24,015 nt of DNA from Akkermansia muciniphila (GTDB taxonomy: Bacteria; Verrucomicrobiota; Verrucomicrobiia; Limisphaerales; UBA9464), in assembly GCA_945873715.1 (NCBI GenBank), contig CAMCFL010000003.1, forward strand, positions 1 through 24,015. Direction: 5' to 3'. How positions within the stretch are numbered: the stretch's first letter is position 1; every line of letters begins with the position of its first letter. The notes below the pieces were generated by a model. That model was not told the DNA's origin, did no database searches, and saw only the letters and a program-made list of their open reading frames with translations. Both the position numbers and the translations under genes were made by a program. This document shows positions 7,141-14,573 of this stretch, one piece after another.

Positions 7141-8015
7141 GCGCCTTCCCGTTGGGTCGCGGGGACCTTGCGGGCCCGCATTTCGATCGGACTGACCGTC
7201 CGTCGAGGGACCCCGTTGGTGCTGCCCCGGCGATAGCCCGCCAGGTCCAGGGTCACGTGCAGGTAGCCGATCTCCTGAAGCCGGGTCACGACCTCCGCAT
7301 GGTGCGAACCGGCGAGGAACCGCGGGAGTTCCTCCGGTCCCAATTCCACCCGGGCCAGCGCAGCGGTGCCGGACTCGTGATGACGCACCCGCACGTCGAG
7401 ATAGCCCAGACCTCGCAGACAATCCTCCGCCTGCTCGATCATCCGGAGCTTGGCCGGCGTCACGGATTCCCCGGTGGGAATGCGGGAACTGAGGCAGGCC
7501 ATCTGGGGCTTGTCCGCCGTGGGCAATCCGAGGCGGGCGCTCAGCGCACGGATGTCGGCCTTGGTGAGACCGGCCTCCTTCAGCGGCGCGCGGACGGCAA
7601 ACTCCGACGCTGCCAGTGCCCCGGGCCGATGGTCCCCGATGTCGCTGGCGTTCTCGCCGTAAACCACCACGGCGAACCCACCGGACTTCGCCAGCGGACC
7701 GAGCTCACTGAACAGGGCGTGCTTGCAGAAGTAACAGCGATTGGTCGGGTTCGCGAGGTAGGAGGGGTTGTCGAACTCCGCCGTTCCCACGACCCGGACC
7801 GGGAAGCCGAAGCGTTGGCCCAATTCCAGGGCCTCGGTCAGTTCGCGTCTGGGCAGGGACGGGGAATCCGCGATCACCGCCAGCGATCGTTCCCCCAACA
7901 CGTCGAACGCCACCCGCGCCAAGAAGACGGAATCGACCCCGCCCGAATACGCCACCAGACAGGATCCATAACTCCCCAGCAATTCCCGCAACCGCGCGTA
8001 CTTGGCGTCCAACAT
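7137..8015 (-). CDS. larE: LarE-type ATP-dependent sacrificial sulfur transferase
   Basis: A 292-residue PP-loop enzyme of the LarE family, which activates the carboxylates of the nicotinate-derived cofactor and inserts sulfur to make the nickel-pincer nucleotide of lactate racemase and related enzymes. The PP-loop SGGVDS lies at residues 24-29. The block NRCYFCKHALF gives C94 and C97, and MACLSSRIPTGE gives C174, at the position of the sacrificial Cys. A CxxC plus this Cys resembles LarE homologues reported to use a [4Fe-4S] cluster rather than destroying a single cysteine (from memory). The ATG at 8015 is preferred because AGGA lies 8 bases upstream; an ATG at 8024 is possible. Its stop overlaps bioD by ATGA. 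larA, larB and larC are not in the window. Confidence 0.92.
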   Translation of the reverse strand: MLDAKYARLRELLGSYGSCLVAYSGGVDSVFLARVAFDVLGERSLAVIADSPSLPRRELTEALELGQRFGFPVRVVGTAEFDNPSYLANPTNRCYFCKHALFSELGPLAKSGGFAVVVYGENASDIGDHRPGALAASEFAVRAPLKEAGLTKADIRALSARLGLPTADKPQMACLSSRIPTGESVTPAKLRMIEQAEDCLRGLGYLDVRVRHHESGTAALARVELGPEELPRFLAGSHHAEVVTRLQEIGYLHVTLDLAGYRRGSTNGVPRRTVSPIEMRARKVPATQREGA

Positions 8016-8065
8016 CCCTGCCATCCTAGGCACGGTTGGGTCCGGTGTCGATGGACCGGGGCACC

Positions 8066-8103
8066 GGGGAGTTGCCAGAAGGCCAGATGGCAGATCCCAG
8101 AAC
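8066..8103. repeat. Family C repeat fragment, copy C2
   Basis: GGGGAGTTGCCAGAAGG, CCAGATGGCAGATCCCAGAA: the same degenerate CCAG words and GGGGAG-TT edge as the element at 4918-5021. It lies just upstream of larE and abuts the interrupted family A element. Confidence 0.55.
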
Positions 8104-8522
8104 GGGGGTGTCACGGCTGTAGGCCCGCTGCCCTCAGCGGGGGGCGCATCTGGACACTGCCCCCGCCGGAAGCCGCGGGTGTGCTCTACGCCGGAGGCGT
8201 TTCAGCGATTAGCCCGGGGTGAGCGAAGCGATACCCCGGGTCCGTTGCCCTTGAAATCCTTCCACCCCGGCAGGGGTGGCAGAGCTTCAATCCCTCCGGG
8301 GTTGATTGGACTTTTCGCACCCGTTCCCGGGGTGGTACCCCGGGCTAATCGCTGCCATCCCTCCGGGATGAGGAGGGACGACGGGGCTCGCCGCCGCATC
8401 GGGGTCGGAGACTTCCGCAGGGCGCGTCGGGGGCAGTGTCAAGATGCGCCCCTCAGCGGGCGGTTCCACATCGCCGCCTGAGGGCAGGCGGCCTAACTCC
8501 GTGACCAACTCAAGATGCACCC
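8104..8522 (+). mobile_element. Family A element, copy A2, interrupted by a family B insertion
   Basis: The left part (8104-8141) holds the first hairpin, TGTAGGCCCGCTGCCCTCAG then CGGG. The right part (8452-8522) resumes at CTCAGCGGGCGGTTCCAC and continues through the second hairpin to the end CAACTCAAGATGCACCC. Deleting 8142-8451 and one copy of CTCAGCGGG restores a normal element, except that the left terminal repeat is shortened or diverged (only GGGGG-TGTCAC remains). The second GTAG is mutated (CCTAACT on the plus strand). Confidence 0.8.
8142..8451 (+). mobile_element. Family B palindromic MITE-like element, copy B1, with 24-bp terminal inverted repeats and a 9-bp target duplication
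   Basis: The ends are near-perfect 24-bp inverted repeats: GGGCGCATCT, one variable base, then GACACTGCCCCCG (8142-8165), matched by the reverse complement at 8428-8451 with a single mismatch. CTCAGCGGG occurs immediately outside both ends (8133-8141 and 8452-8460). An internal 18-bp perfect inverted repeat, CAGCGATTAGCCCGGGGT (8203-8220) with its complement (8337-8354), encloses further stems such as ACCCCGG-CAGGGGT. There is no coding capacity. Together these are the marks of a non-autonomous transposon moved by a transposase encoded elsewhere. Confidence 0.85.
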
Positions 8523-8529
8523 TCTGGCG

Positions 8530-8602
8530 AGGTTGCCAGTTGCCAGAGTGGGGGCCGGCCATTGGCCCGTTGGCTGGAATCTGGGTTCTGTGATCTGGCA
8601 TC
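8530..8602. repeat. Family C repeat array, copy C3
   Basis: Words GGTTGCCAGTTGCCAGAG on the left and CTGGAATCTGGGTTCTG, GATCTGGCATCT on the right, separated by a GGCCGGCCATTGGCC palindromic middle. CCAG and CTGG words face each other as in the 4918-5021 element. It begins 7 bases 3' of the prepilin-like gene stop, so it could act as that gene's terminator. Confidence 0.6.
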
Positions 8603-8609
8603 TACCGAC

Positions 8610-9407
8610 TCACTTCGCCCACCATTTGCGCGAGAGGTCCGAGGCGGAGGCAACTCCCGTCTCCGAGAAGCCCACCGCACCGAGAAATCGGAAGGGTGCA
8701 CGGTCATCGCGATCCAGCCGGAAGACCAGGGCCAGACGCATGTACCGATCCCCGGGGTCGAGCGCCGCACTGGTCACCGGAGCCATCGGAGCCTGAGCCA
8801 GTTCCGCCCCGGCACCCACCAGGCTGCACCGTTCCCCGATGCCGAACACGACGAAGGATTCGTTGACCGTTCCCCGACGTGTGCCCGGACCAAAGAGGAG
8901 ATCCGGATTGATCCGGGTCGTGTCGAGGGCCGCGACGTCATCGGCCGCAAAGCCCCCCGCATGGACATCCAGGGCCTTGGTATTGGAGAGCGGTTGCCAG
9001 GTCACTGGCTGGCCGTTGGGGGGCACGTGCATCCAGGCGGTCTGGATTCCATTGGCCCGAAGGATCAGGCGGTCGGCATTGTCGAGATCCTTGGGTCGCA
9101 ATTGCCGCCGCGAGGCGACGGGGATTGCCGAATAGAGCGTGTAGGGCGCTTCGATCAGCGAATCGTACCCATCTGGAAACTGGCCCACCCGCACCCGATG
9201 TCGTTCCAGGGCCTTCATCAGGTCCATCAGGGAGGCCCCCCCGACCGCTCCACCGGTTCTCTGGACGAGATCGGGGAAATAGGCGGAGACCAATCCGGCG
9301 AGGGCACTGAGGATGGCGAGAACGACGACCAACTCGATCAGCGTGAGCCCGGCCGGAGGAATTTCCCGGGCGGCCCCAAGCCGCCCGGGTGGCACATTCG
9401 ATTGCAT
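8610..9407 (-). CDS. Type IV pilin/pseudopilin-like protein with prepilin N-terminal methylation motif
   Basis: A 265-residue protein whose N-terminus carries the class III (prepilin) signal: a 20-residue leader ending PPAG, then LTLIELVVVLAILSALAGL. Prepilin peptidase would cut after Gly20, leaving Glu at position 5 of the mature protein, as in GspG/PilA-type proteins. The remainder is a globular secreted or surface domain without a recognisable fold; LFGPGTRRGTVNESFVVFG is a notable stretch. No secretion ATPase, platform protein or peptidase gene is nearby, so this is an orphan pseudopilin, a type common in Verrucomicrobia and Planctomycetes. Codons 7 to 15 lie in a 10-bp perfect hairpin (9365-9389), and no strong Shine-Dalgarno precedes the ATG, so translation may be weak or regulated. 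Confidence 0.8.
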   Translation of the reverse strand: MQSNVPPGRLGAAREIPPAGLTLIELVVVLAILSALAGLVSAYFPDLVQRTGGAVGGASLMDLMKALERHRVRVGQFPDGYDSLIEAPYTLYSAIPVASRRQLRPKDLDNADRLILRANGIQTAWMHVPPNGQPVTWQPLSNTKALDVHAGGFAADDVAALDTTRINPDLLFGPGTRRGTVNESFVVFGIGERCSLVGAGAELAQAPMAPVTSAALDPGDRYMRLALVFRLDRDDRAPFRFLGAVGFSETGVASASDLSRKWWAK

Positions 9408-9456
9408 GGGTTGCCGTCTGCTACAACGGCAACCCGGGAAGGTTACAGGGGACCCC

Positions 9457-10422
9457 TCAGCGTGCGAGACGACCGGCCAGGAACTGTTCCAGCTTGAGGC
9501 AATCGGCCGCGAACAGACGGATGCCTTCGGACAGCTTCTCGGTCGCCATGGCGTCCTCGTTGTGCATCCAGCGGAAGGTGCGTTCGTCCATCACGACCCG
9601 CTCCAGGGCGGCGTCCGTGGCGGTTCCGGGGATCAATCGCCGGGGCACGTCGCCCACGTTCGAATCGAGCTCCTCCAAAAGACCCGGGCTGATGGTCAGG
9701 AGATCACAGCCGGCGAGTTCAAGGATCTGGTCACGGTTGCGGAAGGAGGCACCCATCACCTCGGTCGCATGGCCGAACTTCTTGTAATAGGTGTAGATCT
9801 TCGTGACCGACCGCACCCCGGGGTCCTCCGCCGGCGCATACCCGGCGACGCCGGTGGACTTCTTGTACCAATCCAGGATGCGTCCGACGAAAGGCGAGAT
9901 GAGTTGGACGCCAGCCTCGGCGCAGGCCACCGCCTGGGCGAAGGAGAACAGGAGCGTCAGGTTGCTGCGGATGCCGAATTGCCGGAGGTGACGGGCCGCT
10001 TCGATGCCTTCCCAGGTGGCCGCCAGCTTGATCAGGATCCGCTCACGGGGCACGCCGGCCGCCTCGTAGAGGCTGATCAGGGTGAGCGCCTTGTCGATGC
10101 TGCCCCGGGTATCGAAACTCAGACGGGCATCGACCTCGGTGGAAACACGGTTGGGAACGATGTTCAGGATCTCCAGACCGAACGCCACCGCCAGACGATC
10201 CATGGCCATCGGCAGGGCTGCCGACGCGCTGGATGCCGCCTGTCGCGCTTCCGCCACCACGCGATCCACCAGGCCCACGTACTCCGGCATGGTGGCCGCC
10301 TTGAGGAGGAGACTCGGATTGGTCGTGGCATCGCGCGGCTGATACTTCCGCATCGCGGCAAAGTCCCCGGTGTCCGCCACCACGATTGAATGCTGCTTCA
10401 GGCCTGTCAGGAGCGTGCTCAT
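9457..10422 (-). CDS. tal: Transaldolase
   Basis: Cytosolic transaldolase of 321 residues, close to the TalB class (about 316). It transfers a dihydroxyacetone unit from sedoheptulose-7-phosphate to glyceraldehyde-3-phosphate in the non-oxidative pentose phosphate pathway. The Schiff-base lysine is K132 in ILIKLAATWEGI, the same number as in E. coli TalB. Other family blocks are DATTNPSLLLKAA near residue 31, SFDTRGSIDKA at 102-112, SNLTLLFSFAQA and ISPFVGRILDWYKK. ATG at 10422 gives the family N-terminus MSTLLTGLKQHS; the frame continues upstream only as non-homologous sequence. The gene is transcribed divergently from the secreted-protein gene at 10544, with about 120 bases between. Confidence 0.96.
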   Translation of the reverse strand: MSTLLTGLKQHSIVVADTGDFAAMRKYQPRDATTNPSLLLKAATMPEYVGLVDRVVAEARQAASSASAALPMAMDRLAVAFGLEILNIVPNRVSTEVDARLSFDTRGSIDKALTLISLYEAAGVPRERILIKLAATWEGIEAARHLRQFGIRSNLTLLFSFAQAVACAEAGVQLISPFVGRILDWYKKSTGVAGYAPAEDPGVRSVTKIYTYYKKFGHATEVMGASFRNRDQILELAGCDLLTISPGLLEELDSNVGDVPRRLIPGTATDAALERVVMDERTFRWMHNEDAMATEKLSEGIRLFAADCLKLEQFLAGRLAR

Positions 10423-10506
10423 GTTTGAAATCCGGCAAGGATGCCGATACCGGGAAACTATCCACCGGCATGAAACCGCCCAGTGAATTGTGGCAGGGCC
10501 GCAAGG

Positions 10507-10534
10507 TTGCCCGCCGCCCGCTGAAAGGTATGCT
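10507..10534 (+). promoter_or_regulatory. Candidate sigma-70-like promoter for the gene at 10544
   Basis: TTGCCC (10507-10512), a 16-base spacer, then TATGCT (10529-10534). If used, transcription would start near or just before the ATG at 10544, giving an almost leaderless mRNA, which fits the lack of a well-spaced Shine-Dalgarno. This rests on pattern matching only. Confidence 0.25.
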
Positions 10535-10543
10535 TCGCCACCA

Positions 10544-11371
10544 ATGGAACGTCTCCAACGCAACTCCCGGGCACATCCCGCCTTCTTCCTGATGGCGTGG
10601 CTCGGGCTGCTGTTGCTCCTGCCGCGGACGGTCGCCGCCAATCCTCAGGTGCCGGACGTGGAGGAGATCCTGCGTCGGTTCCTCGCCCGGGCCCGCGAGG
10701 CCGCCGAGGTCGAGGCCCGTCAGGAGATCTGTTACCTCCGGAAGACGCGGGTGGAGCAACTGACCGAAGACGGAACCGTCCGGGAATCCCGGTCCAAGGA
10801 GCACTCCGTGACCAACCGCGCCGGCGTGATCCACGCCTGGCTCGTCAAGGTGGACAACCAGGAACCCACCGAACGGGATCTCAGCACCGATCGCCGCGGC
10901 GATTCCGAGGCGCGCAAGGAATCCGGACGGCGCCGGAAGGGCCCCGACTTCCTGGATGAGGCACTGGTTCGCCGGTTCAGCTACCGCTTCGAAGCGGAGG
11001 AACAGATCGAGGGACGTCGGGTCTTCCGCCTCGCCTACGAACCCCGCACCGATGCGGCGGATTCAAACACCAATGTGGATCGTCTGCTCGGCGCTCTTCA
11101 TGGACACCTCTGGATTGACGCCGAGGAATACGAACTGGTGAAGGTCGAGGCCCGGTTGCGGTCGGCGCTCCGTCTGCTCGGCGGGATCGTGGGATCCCTG
11201 AACCGCCTGGAGTTCGCCATCCAGCGGAGGCCGATCGAGCCTGGCCACTGGGCCAACGTATTGCTCACCACCCGTGCCGAAGGCCGAAAGTTGTTCAGTT
11301 CCTTCCGCGCGCGGGTCCAGGTCGATCACGACGCCTTCAGCATCCGTCCGCTGAACCCTGCGACGCCTTGA
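10544..11371 (+). CDS. Secreted protein of unknown function (LolA-like possible)
   Basis: A 275-residue protein with a signal peptide: MERLQRNSRAHPAFF, hydrophobic core LMAWLGLLLLLP, likely cleavage after TVAA. The mature part opens PQVPDVEEILRRFLARAREAAEVEARQEICYLRKTRVEQL, followed by a charged Arg/Lys/Asp/Glu linker (about residues 105 to 135), then beta-rich sequence (FSYRFEAEEQIEGRRVFRLAYEP, GHLWIDAEEYELVKVEARL). This pattern recalls secreted proteins from Acidobacteria and Verrucomicrobia with a weak resemblance to LolA/LppX-type lipoprotein-carrier folds, but I cannot confirm a family. The ATG at 10544 is chosen because it directly opens the signal peptide. It is divergent from transaldolase and convergent with the sialidase-fold gene. 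Confidence 0.7.
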   Translation: MERLQRNSRAHPAFFLMAWLGLLLLLPRTVAANPQVPDVEEILRRFLARAREAAEVEARQEICYLRKTRVEQLTEDGTVRESRSKEHSVTNRAGVIHAWLVKVDNQEPTERDLSTDRRGDSEARKESGRRRKGPDFLDEALVRRFSYRFEAEEQIEGRRVFRLAYEPRTDAADSNTNVDRLLGALHGHLWIDAEEYELVKVEARLRSALRLLGGIVGSLNRLEFAIQRRPIEPGHWANVLLTTRAEGRKLFSSFRARVQVDHDAFSIRPLNPATP

Positions 11372-11490
11372 GCCGGCACCAACGAAACCTGCGTCGTTGC
11401 AGTCCGATCGAATTCAGCCCAGCTCATTCCCCAACCTTCCACCTGCCGTGTCACGATCCCACGACGCCGGAGTGAAGGTTCCGAACCCGC

Positions 11491-12708
11491 TCAAGGCTGG
11501 CCACCAACCACCCAGCCGATCTCAAATTCCGCGTGCCGGATCATCCCCCCCGCCGCCGTGCGCACGCTGTAACTCACATGGATCCGGCCATTCCGGGTCT
11601 GCAACGCGCTGGGGTAACCGAAGGAATCCGTTCCGGGCAACGCCTCCTCCAACGCCCGGCGCCATGGCCAGGTGCGGCCTTCATCCGCGGAAATCCACAC
11701 CCCCAACCGATGACGTCCGTCTTCGGTGTCGTTGCCCACGAAGAGCCAGCGGCCATCCTTCAGACGGATGACATCCGCACCCGAACCCGGATTGGGGATT
11801 TGACTGTCCCGCACCGGCCCCCAGGTGGCCCCGCGATCGGCCGACTCCGCCATCATCAGGCGCTTGGGAGGCGGACCATTGTCGCGCATGTAAGTGACCA
11901 GGGCCCCATCGGCCCGGGCGACCACCGAAGGCTGGATGTTCCCTCCGCCAATCAGCGGGGGGCTGGTCTTCCAGGTGCCGCCGGAGTCGTCCGAGTAGGC
12001 GAAGAGGGACGCCGAAAAACCATCGTGATAAAGCGGCACCAGAAGGCGTCCGCCCTCGACCACCACCGGGTGTGCCCGCGTCATCCAGCCGAGTCGGAGG
12101 TAGAGTTTGTTGGTCGAATGCAGCCGGAAGGCATCGAGGTACTCCTGCACTTCGGCCTGGGTCTTTGGGTTCCAACCGGACGCCCGCGCCTCTTTTTCCA
12201 ACACCGGAAGGACCTTCGACACGGCCTCGCCAAACTCGGCACCGGGCGTGACATGAAGCACCTCCTGCCGCTCCCACCGGGGCGCACCGGAACGGCGGTA
12301 ATCCCGGCTGACCTGCACCTTCATCAAGGCGCTTTCCCACAGGTTGGCGAGGATGGTCGGGTACATCAGCCACAGCCGTTGCTCGCCGTCGAGGAACAGA
12401 CAGGGATTGGTGTCCGGATAGCCTGGAGTATCCGCCATGGGAAACCGTGGCTGCCAGGGGCCCCCACGCCGACCGCGCCGGGATCCTTCGATCCGGACGT
12501 CGTCGGACTTGCGCTCTCCCGATCCGTGAAACCAGCAGACCAGCAACTGGCCGTCGGGAAGCTCAAGGATGCACGACCCGTGATTGTGCCACGTCTCCGG
12601 CGGGAAGAGGTCGGTGCGCTCCGGGAGCGATTCCCCCCGGACCAGGCCCGCGATCAGGAGCCAGCACCCGATCCCCACCGCACGCCAGTTGGAGGCAATG
12701 GACGCCAT
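11491..12708 (-). CDS. Secreted sialidase-fold (BNR/Asp-box) protein
   Basis: A 405-residue exported protein with an N-terminal signal (WRAVGIGCWLLIAGLVRG). Three Asp boxes (SxDxGxTW) show the six-bladed sialidase propeller: SDDSGGTW at 239-246, SADRGATW at 289-296 and SADEGRTW at 340-347. HNHGSCILELPDGQLLVCWFHGSGE near the mature N-terminus is typical of the exo-alpha-sialidase-like family widespread in Planctomycetes and Verrucomicrobia, which mostly lacks proven sialidase activity. The substrate is unknown; a polysaccharide or glycoprotein is the usual guess. Its ATG lies only 3 bases after the dnaA stop with no gap for a promoter, so it probably reads through from dnaA, an odd partnership. 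Confidence 0.85.
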   Translation of the reverse strand: MASIASNWRAVGIGCWLLIAGLVRGESLPERTDLFPPETWHNHGSCILELPDGQLLVCWFHGSGERKSDDVRIEGSRRGRRGGPWQPRFPMADTPGYPDTNPCLFLDGEQRLWLMYPTILANLWESALMKVQVSRDYRRSGAPRWERQEVLHVTPGAEFGEAVSKVLPVLEKEARASGWNPKTQAEVQEYLDAFRLHSTNKLYLRLGWMTRAHPVVVEGGRLLVPLYHDGFSASLFAYSDDSGGTWKTSPPLIGGGNIQPSVVARADGALVTYMRDNGPPPKRLMMAESADRGATWGPVRDSQIPNPGSGADVIRLKDGRWLFVGNDTEDGRHRLGVWISADEGRTWPWRRALEEALPGTDSFGYPSALQTRNGRIHVSYSVRTAAGGMIRHAEFEIGWVVGGQP

Positions 12709-12711
12709 GGT

Positions 12712-14109
12712 TCAGCGAAGCAGCTGCTTTTCCAGATAACTGACCGTCTGCCGCACGTTTGGATCGACTTCCATCCGGTCCTTCACCTGCCGGCAGGCGT
12801 GCAACACGGTCCCGTGATCCCGGCCACCGAAGGCATCCCCGATCGCCGCCAGCGATGATTCTGTCAACTGCCGGGCCAGGTACATCGCCACCTGCCGGGG
12901 GAAGGCGATGTTCTCCGGCCGACGTTTGGAGGTCATGTCCGCGAGGCGGATGTCATAGTGCTCGGCGACGCGTTTCTGAATGGAATCGATGGAGATGGTC
13001 TGACGTCCCTCTTCCTGGAGGATCTCACGCAGGAGGGACTCGACGGTCTCCAGCGTCAGGGGTCGGCCGGTCAACTGGGCATAGGCCGCCACCCGGGTGA
13101 AGGCGCCCTCCAGGCGACGCACGTTGGTGCGGATCCGTTCCGCCAGGAAGTTGGTGATCTCGGGAGGAATCGAGAAACCCAGCGCCTTCTCCTTCTTGCG
13201 CAGGATGGCGAGACGGGTCTCGACGTCGGGCGGCTGGACATCCGCGGTCTGCCCCCATTCGAAACGGGAGATCAGGCGCTGTTCGAGCCCCTGGATCTCG
13301 CTGGCCGGACGATCGCAGCAGAGCACGATCTGCTTCCGGGCTTCGTGGAGGGCATTGAAGGTATGAAAGAACTCCTCCTGGATCCGCTCCTTGCCACCGA
13401 GGAACTGGATGTCGTCCACCAGCAGCACATCGAGCTGCCGGTAGCGCCGGCGGAACTTCACCAGTGAGTTGGTCTGGAGGGCGTCGATGAACTCATTGGT
13501 GAACCGTTCACAACTCAGGTAGGCAACCCGTGCCCCGCGACGGCTCTGCAGGACATGATGCCCGATGGCATGGAGGAGATGGGTTTTTCCCAGTCCGACC
13601 CCGCCGAACAGGAACAGGGGGTTGAAGGCCTTGCCGGGGTTGTGGGCGACCGCGAGGGCCGTGCTGTGGGCGAACTGGTTGTTGTCCCCCACGACGAAGG
13701 TCTCGAAGGTGTTGTTGGGATTGAAAGGAGGTTCACCCCGTCCCGCGACGTCGGTCTCCACGTCCACCTTCCCCTTCGAATCCAGTGCCGGGATCTCCGA
13801 CAGGTTTCCAAGACCTCCGCCGGTCATCGCCGGACTGTCCGGAGCCGACGTCCGGATCGAGGTGTCGACCCGGAACCCCACCTGCATCGGACGGACCGCC
13901 GCCCGGCTGACCACCGAGCGCAGCAGGTCGTGGTAATTGTCGCGGAGCCAGAGCTCACAGAATTCGTCCGAGACCAGCAGATGGAGGGAGTCGCCCTCGG
14001 CCTGGGCCGCCCGCACCGGGGCAAACCAGAGCGCATAGATTTCTGCCTTCAGCATGCCCCGCAGGAGTTCCTGCGCAGCGGACCAGACGGCTTCGGCGTT
14101 GAGCAACAT
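12712..14109 (-). CDS. dnaA: Chromosomal replication initiator protein DnaA
   Basis: AAA+ replication initiator of 465 residues that binds DnaA boxes and melts oriC. Domain I covers about 1-85 and a linker about 86-130. Domain III begins near NPNNTFETFVVGDNNQFAHS, with Walker A FGGVGLGKTHLLHAIG and Walker B VLLVDDIQFLGGKERIQEEFFHTFN, followed by the RLISRFEWG sensor/arginine-finger region. Domain IV carries the DNA-binding signature (IAFPRQVAMYLARQLT and IGDAFGGRDHGTVLHACRQV). ATG at 14109 is preferred over a TTG at 14121. The upstream 370 bases hold DnaA-box-like sites. dnaN, the usual downstream neighbour, is absent; a sialidase-fold gene follows instead. Confidence 0.97.
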   Translation of the reverse strand: MLLNAEAVWSAAQELLRGMLKAEIYALWFAPVRAAQAEGDSLHLLVSDEFCELWLRDNYHDLLRSVVSRAAVRPMQVGFRVDTSIRTSAPDSPAMTGGGLGNLSEIPALDSKGKVDVETDVAGRGEPPFNPNNTFETFVVGDNNQFAHSTALAVAHNPGKAFNPLFLFGGVGLGKTHLLHAIGHHVLQSRRGARVAYLSCERFTNEFIDALQTNSLVKFRRRYRQLDVLLVDDIQFLGGKERIQEEFFHTFNALHEARKQIVLCCDRPASEIQGLEQRLISRFEWGQTADVQPPDVETRLAILRKKEKALGFSIPPEITNFLAERIRTNVRRLEGAFTRVAAYAQLTGRPLTLETVESLLREILQEEGRQTISIDSIQKRVAEHYDIRLADMTSKRRPENIAFPRQVAMYLARQLTESSLAAIGDAFGGRDHGTVLHACRQVKDRMEVDPNVRQTVSYLEKQLLR

Positions 14110-14152
14110 GTGGAGGTGCAAGAGTTAGCAGGTTCAGAGCGAAAACAAGGGT

Positions 14153-14161
14153 TTATTCACC
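14153..14161 (+). promoter_or_regulatory. DnaA-box-like site
   Basis: TTATTCACC matches the TTATNCACA consensus at 8 of 9 positions. It lies 44 bases upstream of the dnaA start codon, a position suited to autoregulation. Confidence 0.4.
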
Positions 14162-14438
14162 TCGCTTCGTTTCACATCCGTAACCGGCAACAATCCAGTG
14201 ATTTGCGCGAGGACACCGCCACTCGCCGAACCCCTTTCAACCACCCAACAACCCGTCATCCGCACCCCCTGAAACCGGCTCAAATCACTGAATTTCATAT
14301 CTTTACAACACCTTCAACACCATCGCTTCCACACCCTCAGGCTCCAGCCCCGACCGGAAACACCCCCTTTGGAGGGCGAGGGTTTTAGGCGACCCAGGCC
14401 GCTCGAACGAGGGAAACATATTCGTCGTTGTTCCCAAG

Positions 14439-14447
14439 TTATTCACA
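14439..14447 (+). promoter_or_regulatory. DnaA box
   Basis: TTATTCACA matches the TTATNCACA consensus perfectly, 330 bases upstream of the dnaA start. Confidence 0.5.
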
Positions 14448-14573
14448 TTCCGGTTTTGCCCCGGAATTGCCCCTGTTTTCCGTTTTTCAGCCCCCCCATT
14501 CCCGCGGCGTCCGATCTACGGGTTTCCACCCACTGTCCCCACCCTCCGCGTCAAGCTTTCCGTCGCCAAAAAA

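Larger units (their letters stand above)
14110..14480. other. Candidate oriC / dnaA regulatory region
   Basis: Gene-free region upstream of dnaA, less GC-rich than its surroundings. It holds one perfect DnaA-box match (TTATTCACA, 14439-14447) and one with a single mismatch (TTATTCACC, 14153-14161), both on the plus strand. Between them lies an A/T-rich patch, AATTTCATATCTTTACAACA (14291-14310), a possible unwinding element. Two boxes are few for a bacterial origin, so this may be only a dnaA autoregulatory promoter. GC skew over the whole chromosome would decide. Confidence 0.4.

Noticed and set aside
8002..8481. A 159-codon plus-strand frame over the repeat island
   Set aside because: It is composed of the palindromic elements A and B; its translation (Pro/Gly/Arg-rich) has no family resemblance.
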